Of a DNA stretch of 49,286 bases, positions 1 to 5,495 are shown one piece after another; the stretch's first letter is position 1, and each line of letters begins with the position of its first letter. The position numbers and the translations under genes are program-made. The DNA comes from a virus. The stretch spans positions 1 to 49,286 of the IMG/VR virus record IMGVR_UViG_3300048583_000052. One strand, 5' to 3'. Below the pieces are notes generated by a model, which was given only the letters and a program-made list of their open reading frames with translations, searched no databases and had not been told where the DNA came from.

Positions 1-39
1 CTTTACATACACTATCACAAAACAATTAGATATTATTTA

Positions 40-213
40 TTAATCTTCAAAACATATACAGCACATGTGCTTAAAAGGATGTATTCTGTCTTCATCATAA
101 GAAAATACAATACTAATTAAGTTAATACTAATATTTTCTGGTAAATATAACCAGTTTTGAATTTCATTTATTAAATTAAATTTACTATCTGCACTTAATA
201 TTTGTGTTTTCAT
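40..213 (-). CDS. Small hypothetical protein, 57 aa
   Basis: Leftward ORF with an ATG at 213 and a TAA at 40. The product begins MKTQILSADSKFN and ends with the cysteine-rich stretch HMCCICFED. Its codon use matches the A/T-rich phage genes, and the residues are mixed polar and hydrophobic as in a real small protein. I do not recognise a family. A CxxC-like cluster (C51, C52, C54) could bind a metal, but only one such pair is present. It is the last of six short leftward genes and is preceded by a long structured spacer. Confidence 0.6.
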   Translation of the reverse strand: MKTQILSADSKFNLINEIQNWLYLPENISINLISIVFSYDEDRIHPFKHMCCICFED

Positions 214-490
214 CTTATTTAAAGTTTAAATGTTAATATTAAAAAACAATCATCTGTACTCTTCCAATTGAGTAATACTTCTTAATAATCAACAGACTAT
301 TAACCGCCTTTCAGTATATAATTATAGGCTTGCACATTTACATTAAACTAAACACTTTGGATTGTGTTGATAATAGTTATAAAACCAGACTTATATCTTA
401 TTGTCTGAATGACCAGAGTATTAAACTCGGAAAAACTATTATTGTCTAATTGCAAATCAGATGATTGTCTTACTATAACCCCTCTGCACT

Positions 491-574
491 CAGTTGTAAT
501 CGTAAAAGCTTACACATAAAAGAGAAGTGTGTTACTTTCTCTAGTCTATCTCTTTATCGACTTGATTACAACTG
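491..574 (-). ncRNA. Cloverleaf-like RNA domain
   Basis: An 11-bp closing stem (491-501 with 564-574, CAGTTGTAATC/GATTACAACTG) encloses three consecutive hairpins: 502-513 (GTAA/TTAC), 521-542 (AGAGAA/TTCTCT) and 543-562 (AGTC/GACT). The first inner hairpin abuts the closing stem. The arms recall a tRNA, but the closing stem is too long, no arm carries a T-loop consensus and no anticodon loop is convincing, so a tRNA is not called. Confidence 0.45.
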
Positions 575-688
575 CTCACTCTTGGGAACTGATTAACTAT
601 ACCATGAGCTGTCTTTATTTCAAGATTGCATTTTAGTCTAATGCTTGGATTTGTGTCCAAGAGCCTGTTAATCAGGTAGTTTCACATC

Positions 689-742
689 TTAGTATTTATT
701 TGTTTCTTAGTATTTATTTGTTTCTTAGTATTTATTTGTTAC
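689..742. repeat. Three 18-bp tandem repeats
   Basis: The unit ttagtatttatttgtttc occurs at 689-706 and 707-724 exactly, and at 725-742 with one change (a for t at the next-to-last base). The array lies at the upstream (minus-strand) edge of the structured spacer 214-792. It could be a protein-binding array, a slippage product or part of an A/T-rich control element. Confidence 0.85.
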
Positions 743-792
743 AGTTTGTGCTGCTCTAAGAATATTTATGCTACGTGAGAATGGTGCATTAA

Positions 793-912
793 TTATTTCT
801 TTTTAGCAGCTTTTAATAACATATCATAAACATCAATATGCCATCCTACTTTTCCCCAAACTTTTATTATTTCTTCTCTTAAAGTTTGTTCATTGTATAT
901 TTTCTTATTCAT
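793..912 (-). CDS. Small hypothetical protein, 39 aa
   Basis: Leftward ORF from ATG at 912 to TAA at 793. The product begins MNKKIYNEQTLREEIIK and ends KAAKKK; it is lysine-rich with a predicted amphipathic helix (residues 9-22) and a tryptophan pair (W19, W24). No family is recognised. Codon use resembles the neighbouring small genes, but at 39 codons the call rests on composition and position only. Confidence 0.45.
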   Translation of the reverse strand: MNKKIYNEQTLREEIIKVWGKVGWHIDVYDMLLKAAKKK

Positions 913-1157
913 AATTTTATGGTTTAAAAGTTATAATAATATAAAAAGAGAGGCATAATAAATGTCGTTGCAACAACATCTACTAGTTTGTGTTCTCTCT
1001 TTTCTTCTTTTATATCAGCATCATAATGAAAAACACGCTTCCATTATCTGCCTAGCTTCGGACCAAAGCGTTGCTTCCACTGCACTGCAAATGCAGGACA
1101 CTATTTTTATATTACATTTGCAGTGTAATACTTATAAGTGTCTGTTTATTTAAATCT
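913..1157 (-). ncRNA. Structured spacer with two strong hairpins
   Basis: A 245-base gap between leftward genes. It holds an 11-bp perfect stem, 1083-1093 with 1115-1125 (CACTGCAAATG/CATTTGCAGTG); a 6-bp stem, 1035-1040 with 1066-1071; and a 9-bp stem, 944-952 with 995-1003 (AAAAGAGAG/CTCTCTTTT), that encloses an inner hairpin around 963-979. On the minus strand the 9-bp stem runs into T's, as at a terminator. A 63-codon plus-strand frame over the same bases is rejected because its residues follow the hairpin sequence and match no protein. Confidence 0.4.
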
Positions 1158-1373
1158 TTAGTACAATCTCTTTTGTAATCTTGCAATTCTTTCTTGTGTT
1201 CTACTATGTAGAATATGCAACCCAGTAGTTGCTATACCATAAGCACTACCAAGTTCTTTTTTTAATTCTGTTCGCATATTAATATTAACATGCATAATAG
1301 AATCAAATAACTCTTTTTGATCTGCTAATTCTTCTTGAATTAACTTTTTAGTAATTTGATTTACTTTTCTCAT
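1158..1373 (-). CDS. Hypothetical protein, 71 aa
   Basis: Leftward gene, ATG at 1373. The product is charged and helical (begins MRKVNQITKKLIQEELADQ, ends RIARLQKRLY), with heptad-like spacing of leucine and isoleucine that suggests a short coiled coil or helical bundle. No family is recognised. It follows the 1385-1591 gene after an 11-base gap, so the two are probably co-transcribed. Base composition and codon use match phage genes, unlike the structured spacers on both sides. Confidence 0.65.
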   Translation of the reverse strand: MRKVNQITKKLIQEELADQKELFDSIMHVNINMRTELKKELGSAYGIATTGLHILHSRTQERIARLQKRLY

Positions 1374-1384
1374 TGTATTTTGTT

Positions 1385-1591
1385 TTAGTAAATATTTATT
1401 TCAGTAGCATCACATTCATCTTCATAGTTTTGCATATCATCATTAAATTGATTAGCTATATCACCATTAAGTTTGAATTGTTTAGCTTCTTTTTGCTGTA
1501 CTTTATGTTGAATTACATTAGATAACTCATTTATATCAGCTAAATTTAATAAGCGCATTAATTTATGCGCTCTTATTATGTTGTGTTTCAT
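1385..1591 (-). CDS. Hypothetical protein, 68 aa
   Basis: Leftward gene. I take the ATG at 1591 (product begins MKHNIIRAHKLMRLLNLAD) rather than a GTG at 1615, because the GTG would lie inside the hairpin and T-tract that end the upstream structured RNA. The product is helical, with an acidic C-terminus (NYEDECDATEINIY). No family is recognised. It is probably the first gene of a two-gene unit with 1158-1373. Confidence 0.6.
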   Translation of the reverse strand: MKHNIIRAHKLMRLLNLADINELSNVIQHKVQQKEAKQFKLNGDIANQFNDDMQNYEDECDATEINIY

Positions 1592-1598
1592 ACTGTTT

Positions 1599-1643
1599 AA
1601 AAAAATAATCTCCACATATTATTTTCTCGGAGTGTGGTGATTA
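1599..1643 (-). terminator. Rho-independent terminator of the candidate large RNA
   Basis: On the minus strand the arms 1643-1633 (TAATCACCACA) and 1616-1606 (TGTGGAGATTA) pair with one A-A mismatch (10 of 11). They are followed at once by T7 (1605-1599). It lies 8 bases before the ATG of the next leftward gene, so that gene needs read-through or its own promoter. Confidence 0.65.
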
Positions 1644-1904
1644 GTATTCTTGTTTCATAGATTAACATTACAACAAGCACACATAAGGCTAATTGATTTA
1701 GTTATCTCCACAATACTCTACTCCTGCTGACTAAGCTTTACCTTTGGCTCTTATATCCTAAAGTCAATAAAGGAATGGCACATTTTAGAGTTACATTTTT
1801 GGTGGCTTTACATGGTTAAGTGATTTGTATTTCTTAAAGCCATAAAGAAAACATCACTTTATTCATCATCACTAATATTAATAAGGCTGAGTCTTGACCT
1901 TATT

Positions 1905-1965
1905 TACTGTTATTTTCATATCTTTCGATACTTAAACACACCTATATTTCTATAGGTAAACAGTA
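1905..1965 (-). ncRNA. Three-way junction with two GAAA tetraloops
   Basis: The closing stem 1905-1911/1959-1965 (TACTGTT/AACAGTA) encloses hairpin 1940-1957 (ACCTATA, loop, TATAGGT) and hairpin 1919-1930 (TATC, loop, GATA). Both loops are TTTC on the plus strand, that is GAAA on the minus strand. Two GNRA-capped arms in one junction are typical of compact folded RNA. Part of the 1599-2440 candidate RNA. Confidence 0.5.
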
Positions 1966-2445
1966 TAGCGACAGATTATAAGTTCTGCAACTACTACAAC
2001 ATGCTATATAATTTACTCCTTTCACTCTTAGTTCCTTGCGAGATTCATAGGAGCGACCCTATTACTAATTAGTTACTTGTTTCAATTCAATAATTTCCTT
2101 GCGAGAAATTAAAGTCATCATATTACAGATGAATAACGCTATTTTCACATGTTGTGCCAAATACTCTTTGCTTTTTCTTTTAATTGGATATACTCTCAGG
2201 TATATTTGCTTACCAATAATCGTTTAGAAGATGTGATTTGGCTCTATATCTTGCCACCTTTTGAGTGGTTTAGATATAAACATCTTCTTATTTTCAGCCG
2301 CCAAGCTTACTCAATATACTTAGTCTATTATCCTACTATTTCTAACTCCAGCACCACCTGTAAGTTACACTTTGGTAAGTGTGATAGGATAAAAATAACC
2401 TTTCTTCATTAACACTATAAGAGTGGCGCTCTTTTGGAGTTAATG

Positions 2446-2476
2446 CAAATGTAGATTGTCAGCATTACTGCTCAAG
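2446..2476 (-). promoter_or_regulatory. Bacteroidota-type promoter candidate, leftward
   Basis: On the minus strand CTTG (2476-2473) is followed after 19 bases by TACATTTG (2453-2446). This fits the Bacteroidota -33 TTTG / -7 TAnnTTTG pattern with one mismatch in the -33 box. Predicted start near 2440, at the base of the first hairpin of the candidate RNA. A lone TAnnTTTG is expected by chance about once per 1.3 kb per strand here, so the support comes from spacing and position. Confidence 0.35.
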
Positions 2477-2738
2477 TTGAAGTGATTAGCTCCAACACAT
2501 ATTACTATCACATCTGCCCGATGCTACACCATAATATGTTATACATTTGTCCTTCTAATGACCAGATATTACTATCTGTGCAATGTGTAATTGGAATTAT
2601 CACATCACTTTTCTAGCTTATGTATTCACTAGTTATTCTAACGACATGAGGACTGCCGTACAATTTAGTTCTCCCGTAGGATTAACGCATACACCGTGAC
2701 TATTTTACAAGTCTGTAGGTATTGTAAGTATGCTTAAA
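2454..2738 (-). other. Structured non-coding spacer upstream of the large RNA
   Basis: No gene is visible. Hairpins include 2563-2578 (CAGATA, loop TTAC, TATCTG; GTAA loop on the minus strand), a stem 2687-2692 with 2728-2733 (GCATAC/GTATGC), and shorter ones near 2476-2496. It may be the 3' untranslated part of the 2755-3027 gene, a second RNA, or the 5' part of the 1599-2440 RNA if the start lies further upstream than proposed. Confidence 0.4.
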
Positions 2739-2756
2739 GAGACTATAAATAGTCTC
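2739..2756 (-). terminator. Hairpin at the end of a leftward gene
   Basis: GAGACTA (2739-2745), four-base loop, TAGTCTC (2750-2756): a perfect 7-bp hairpin that overlaps the TGA stop of the 2755-3027 gene. The T-tract on the minus strand is weak (TTTAAGC), so it may be a poor terminator or a processing or stability hairpin. Confidence 0.4.
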
Positions 2757-3027
2757 AAATAACAAGATTAACAAATTTATGTATTATCTTATTACCTAGT
2801 AATTCCTTAATACTATTAGAAGGATGAATAATAGACATTGCTATTTTAAATTCAACCTTATTAGCATCAATATCAGAGAAGTATTTAATTATTTCATTCT
2901 TTTGTTCTAATCTCTTAGTACAAGGATTGAAATATAATACTCCCCAATCTGCATCTTGCGCTATTGTAAATGGCGCAACATCATCACTATACCAAGGATT
3001 GTGATGATGTAAATTTATTCCTGTCAT
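2755..3027 (-). CDS. Hypothetical protein, 90 aa
   Basis: Leftward gene, ATG at 3027, TGA at 2755. The product begins MTGINLHHHNPWYSDDVAPF and has a soluble mixed composition with no membrane segment. The N-terminal HHHN plus DD is striking but matches no motif I can name. Codon use is like other phage genes. It lies between two structured spacers, and its stop codon is inside a hairpin. Confidence 0.65.
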   Translation of the reverse strand: MTGINLHHHNPWYSDDVAPFTIAQDADWGVLYFNPCTKRLEQKNEIIKYFSDIDANKVEFKIAMSIIHPSNSIKELLGNKIIHKFVNLVI

Positions 3028-3432
3028 CTTATTGTTTTTAAGTTAAGCATCACCAAGACATAATAATATGGAATGTTTACGTATTGTCCTTTGTAGTTAA
3101 TCTTCTTTTTAGAAGGAATACAAATTTGCAACTTTGTCTACAACCCAATACTACCATACTATTATGAATTGGTGATGATTAACCTATGTTGCGATAAATA
3201 GGTATTAAATATTCCCATTTATCGCAACAATAAGTATCCCAATACTATGCGTTGGGGTTTCGCAGATAGTCCAATAAGGTTATCACCCCATTAACTATCA
3301 CATAACAAGTCTCTGTCATAACAGTTGCCTTTATTATGTAATCAACTCTTTTAAGATCTAATCCAAGAGAGAGAGAGTTGAATAACTCTTGGACTATCTA
3401 ATATATCTATGATTAATTAATATAAGTAATAG
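3028..3432 (-). ncRNA. Structured spacer or long leader with a 130-nt hairpin domain
   Basis: No plausible gene. The dominant element is a long-range stem, 3048-3071 with 3154-3177 (9 bp, small internal loop, then 13 bp with one mismatch), enclosing smaller hairpins at 3101-3114 (CTTCT/AGAAG) and around 3090-3142. A second perfect 12-bp stem joins 3188-3199 and 3217-3228 (GTTGCGATAAAT/ATTTATCGCAAC). Two competing stems at 3343-3393 (CAACTCT/AGAGTTG and TCCAAGAG/CTCTTGGA) follow. It ends just upstream of the ATG of the 2755-3027 gene, so it may be that gene's leader or a separate RNA. The gene before it ends with a strong terminator, so a separate promoter is expected; none is clear. Confidence 0.45.
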
Positions 3433-3468
3433 ATAAGAAAGAAAACAAACACTAGTCTATGACTAGTG
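3433..3468 (-). terminator. Rho-independent terminator after a leftward gene
   Basis: On the minus strand CACTAGTC (3468-3461), 3-base loop, GACTAGTG (3457-3450), then TTTGTTTTCTTTCTTAT. The 8-bp perfect stem overlaps the TAG stop of the 3452-3727 gene. Confidence 0.8.
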
Positions 3469-3727
3469 CTTGTTCTTTTGTTGTACGTAATGGGCCGCAG
3501 GCTCTGCGTATTTCCCCGTTTTTGCGGTATTGGAATATAGCCCAAGATTTTTTTGCAGTATCTGCTTGTGCAGCCTTTGCAATTGGTAGCCATTGCATTT
3601 CTTCGCCGACATTATTGCCGACGAGTATGCTATTACCTACTCTTAATCTTTGTTCATACTGGCCGAGTAAGCCAATAATCTGTACGTCGATCTTTTCAGT
3701 CTCGACGATTTTTGTTTTTGTTGGCAT
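3452..3727 (-). CDS. Hypothetical protein, 91 aa, unusually G+C-rich
   Basis: Leftward gene, ATG at 3727, TAG at 3452 inside its own terminator. The product begins MPTKTKIVETEKIDVQIIG and is basic towards the end, with a tryptophan-containing stretch around residue 65 (KKSWAIFQYRKNGEIRR). No family is recognised. Its codons (GTC, GGC, CTC, CGC, GAC) and G+C stand clearly above the neighbouring A/T-rich genes, suggesting recent transfer or selection for high expression. It is the first leftward gene from the divergent control region, the position of an early gene. Confidence 0.75.
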   Translation of the reverse strand: MPTKTKIVETEKIDVQIIGLLGQYEQRLRVGNSILVGNNVGEEMQWLPIAKAAQADTAKKSWAIFQYRKNGEIRRACGPLRTTKEQALVID

Positions 3728-3824
3728 TTTTTTCGAATAGGAGATAGTTCCCCTGTAAAATTAGGTAAGGGGGCAATTGGTGTGTATGTAAACATTACCG
3801 CTAATTAAAAAAAATTTTATAAAT

Positions 3825-3869
3825 ATCATTTTTTAAAACATCATTTTTACAAGTACCATTTTCTATAAC
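3825..3869. repeat. Three 15-bp imperfect tandem repeats in the divergent control region
   Basis: The units atcattttttaaaac (3825-3839), atcatttttacaagt (3840-3854) and accattttctataac (3855-3869) share A-[TC]-CATTTT at an exact 15-bp period. They lie between the divergent genes 3452-3727 and 3969-4283. A row of operator sites or short iterons would look like this. Confidence 0.6.
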
Positions 3870-3931
3870 CTACTTCATAAAAAAAATTTAATAAAATAAT
3901 TTTAAAAATATGAAATGATAATTTTTTTTAT

Positions 3932-3939
3932 TATCTTTG
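3932..3939 (+). promoter_or_regulatory. Bacteroidota -7 box candidate for the early rightward operon
   Basis: TATCTTTG matches TAnnTTTG; no convincing TTTG lies about 19 bases upstream. Transcription would start near 3946, so an ATG at 3915 would not be in the RNA. This favours the ATG at 3969 as the start of the first gene. Confidence 0.4.
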
Positions 3940-3968
3940 ACCAAGAACATTTAAATCAAAGCAAAACG

Positions 3969-4283
3969 ATGGATTATGTAAGATGGTTACAGAAGGTAGT
4001 ATTTAAAGGCCCAAGGACTTCAGTATTTGAAGTTAAGATGTATAGAAATGATGAGATACCTAGTCAAGTTAAAACAATTGAAGACGTACCAAAGATACTT
4101 AATGAGGCATTAGATAGGTATAGAAAGTTTTTAGATAGGAATAAAGTAGTTATAAATGTATTAGTTTGCTACGAAGATTTTGATTTTGTAATAGCTTATT
4201 TAAAGAAGCGTCAAATAGAGTTTAAACATTTTGAACAGAATATAAATCCTCTTAGTAAACCAACAATAGAATTTGTAGACTAA
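3969..4283 (+). CDS. Hypothetical protein, 104 aa
   Basis: First gene of a run of small rightward genes. I choose the ATG at 3969 (MDYVRWLQKVVFKGP); the frame extends up to 3915, but that part codes for a low-complexity stretch and overlaps the promoter box. The product is soluble, alpha/beta in pattern, and contains the hydrophobic strand VVINVLVCYEDFDFVIAYL near the middle. No family is recognised. It is 5 bases from the RusA-like gene and probably co-transcribed with it. Confidence 0.7.
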   Translation: MDYVRWLQKVVFKGPRTSVFEVKMYRNDEIPSQVKTIEDVPKILNEALDRYRKFLDRNKVVINVLVCYEDFDFVIAYLKKRQIEFKHFEQNINPLSKPTIEFVD

Positions 4284-4288
4284 ATATA

Positions 4289-4762
4289 ATGGAGATAATA
4301 GAATTTTTTATACCACATAATGTACCTTCTTTAAAGAATAATAAGGTAATGACTAAGTTTGGTATTGTAGACGGTAAGACTATAAAGAACTATTATAAGA
4401 AGTTTAATATTTCTAAGTTGTCTGTTAATAGTGTGATGAGCGAAAGAGTAAGAGTTTATGCTAAGAAAGAGAATTTGTTTTTGCACTATAGACCTTATTT
4501 TAATAAGTTAAAGGAACTTAAAACAAGTTATGGTCTTGATATATATCCTATTGTATGTGGTATGCATTTTGTAAGAGATGGTAGAAGGAAATTTGACTTA
4601 CATAATGCAGTACAAGTAGTTGCTGATATGTTTACAGCACATAATTTTATTAATGATGATGATGCAGATCATTTTGTAATAATGCCCTACCAAATAAATG
4701 ATTGTTGGTATAGCATAGATCAAGATAAACCTGGAGTATTTATAAGATTAAAAGTTAAATAA
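4289..4762 (+). CDS. RusA-like endodeoxyribonuclease (divergent), 157 aa
   Basis: The layout fits the RusA family of Holliday-junction resolvases: an N-terminal strand with PSLKNN (residues 13-18), then a central strand followed by RRKFDLHNAVQVVADMF (99-115) and a DDDAD cluster (123-127), then a final strand VFIRLKV. In RusA the metal site uses the D-x-D-N motif and a later Asp. Here D103 and N106 are kept but the second Asp is H105, as in a D-L-H-N variant, so activity is not certain. Such enzymes trim branched DNA during replication or packaging. It sits between unknown small genes. An alternative is a RusA-fold protein with a changed role. Confidence 0.6.
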   Translation: MEIIEFFIPHNVPSLKNNKVMTKFGIVDGKTIKNYYKKFNISKLSVNSVMSERVRVYAKKENLFLHYRPYFNKLKELKTSYGLDIYPIVCGMHFVRDGRRKFDLHNAVQVVADMFTAHNFINDDDADHFVIMPYQINDCWYSIDQDKPGVFIRLKVK

Positions 4763-4774
4763 TAAAAAATAATT

Positions 4775-5248
4775 ATGTCTTGGTTATATAATACGTTAAA
4801 GGAGTTATTTAGTAGGCCTCCTAGATTACCAGTTTTTTTTAGTAGATATGCAAATTCTGAAAGTTTAAAAGAGTACTATGAAGTAGAGAGAGAAAGGCTG
4901 CGACAACAAAGTGTAGTAGCTCAAAAGTTTGAAAATCAAAGACTACTTAAAAGAATAGAAAGAATGGCAGAAAATGATTTTCAACTATGGTTAAAGTTTG
5001 AAGCAGCTAGAAAAGAAATAAAAGAAAAAAATGTAGGAGAAGATGGATATATGATACATGAGATTATGAAGAAACATGTAGGAGATGATATGATTAAAAT
5101 TAAAGACCCTAGAGATTGGGGAATGATTGAAATTTATAATTCAGAAGAATACGAAAAACAATTTGGTAATTTAACATTAGATGAATTAGTAAAAAAAAGA
5201 AAGGATGAAAAAATTGAACAATATAAAAAACAAATAGATGGAAATTAG
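4775..5248 (+). CDS. Hypothetical charged helical protein, 157 aa
   Basis: Begins MSWLYNTLKELFSRPPRLPVFF and continues as a strongly charged helical region (residues about 30-110, rich in E, K and R) with coiled-coil character. The N-terminal 25 residues are amphipathic and could touch a membrane. It ends in TAG and overlaps the next gene by 11 bases. No family is recognised. Confidence 0.7.
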   Translation: MSWLYNTLKELFSRPPRLPVFFSRYANSESLKEYYEVERERLRQQSVVAQKFENQRLLKRIERMAENDFQLWLKFEAARKEIKEKNVGEDGYMIHEIMKKHVGDDMIKIKDPRDWGMIEIYNSEEYEKQFGNLTLDELVKKRKDEKIEQYKKQIDGN

Positions 5249-5495
5249 AGAAGAAAAAATTGATGGGTTACTACAATATATTAAGGACAATATATTAGAT
5301 AAAGATTTTAATATAGGAGTTGTTTATAGTTTAGTTGGTAATTGTTATGAAGTGCATACTCTTATAGAGAAAACAAATGATAGAAGAATGTATAAAGTAA
5401 GTACTTTAGAATATGATAAGTATTTAAAAAGTTGTTTACATTTTTATCAGAAAGGAAGAAGGCAAGAAGCGTATAATATAATAATAAAGAAATGA
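5238..5495 (+). CDS. Hypothetical protein, 85 aa
   Basis: Starts inside the end of the previous gene (11-base overlap) and overlaps the next by 4 bases (ATGA), so translation is probably coupled. Small soluble alpha/beta protein, MEIREEKIDGLLQYIKDN, with several tyrosines and a basic C-terminus. No family is recognised. Confidence 0.65.
   Translation: MEIREEKIDGLLQYIKDNILDKDFNIGVVYSLVGNCYEVHTLIEKTNDRRMYKVSTLEYDKYLKSCLHFYQKGRRQEAYNIIIKK

Larger units (their letters stand above)
214..792 (-). ncRNA. Structured non-coding spacer, candidate RNA with three stem-closed domains
   Basis: No plausible ORF on either strand over 579 bases, but several long perfect pairings. Domain I is closed by 247-256 with 458-467 (CAATCATCTG/CAGATGATTG, 10 bp). 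Domain II, 491-574, is closed by 11 bp. Domain III is closed by 589-597 with 667-675 (CTGATTAAC/GTTAATCAG, 9 bp) and contains a 5-bp stem with a 7-base loop at 628-644 and a hairpin at about 645-660. On the minus strand the last stem arm of domain I is followed by T6 (246-241), as at an RNA 3' end. The minus strand is chosen because all neighbouring genes run that way. No canonical tRNA T-arm was found. Function unknown. Confidence 0.45.
1599..2440 (-). ncRNA. Candidate large structured non-coding RNA, about 840 nt
   Basis: Read on the minus strand, this span starts just below a promoter-like box (2446-2453) and ends at a hairpin plus T7 (1643-1599). Stems in 5' to 3' order on the minus strand: 2439-2445/2407-2413; 2385-2392/2328-2335 (8 bp, three-way junction); 2280-2288/2226-2234 (9 bp) enclosing 2272-2278/2245-2251 and a 4-bp tip; 2200-2205/2188-2193; 2128-2132/2115-2119; 2110-2092 with a GCAA loop; 1959-1965/1905-1911 enclosing two hairpins with GAAA loops; 1898-1904/1880-1886; and a pseudoknot-ordered pair at 1803-1859. 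GNRA loops appear only in the minus reading, which sets the strand. It resembles in style the large ornate phage RNAs GOLLD and ROOL, but I cannot assign it to either. A plus-strand 87-codon frame inside it is not protein-like. Confidence 0.55.

Noticed and set aside
962-1153. Rightward 63-codon frame
   Set aside because: Covers the spacer hairpins 944-1003 and 1083-1125; its residues mirror the inverted repeats, and it lies against a leftward gene row.
2149-2412. Rightward 87-codon frame, hydrophobic
   Set aside because: Encoded by the candidate structured RNA; contains three of its stems and shows no protein-like domain.
2542-2549. Rightward TACATTTG box (also at 1113-1120)
   Set aside because: Single boxes of this kind are expected by chance every 1-1.5 kb; no rightward gene or -33 box goes with them.
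214-3450. tRNA genes in the structured spacers
   Set aside because: No T-arm consensus (GTTCRANYC or its complement), no CCA-side pattern and no convincing anticodon arm despite several tRNA-sized cloverleaf shapes.
3459-3740. Rightward 93-codon frame opposite the leftward 91-codon gene
   Set aside because: Antisense shadow: the leftward gene has a terminator at its stop, soluble protein composition and the proper divergent position.
3915-3968. N-terminal 18-codon extension of the first early gene
   Set aside because: It would begin upstream of the transcription start predicted from the box at 3932-3939 and is low-complexity.
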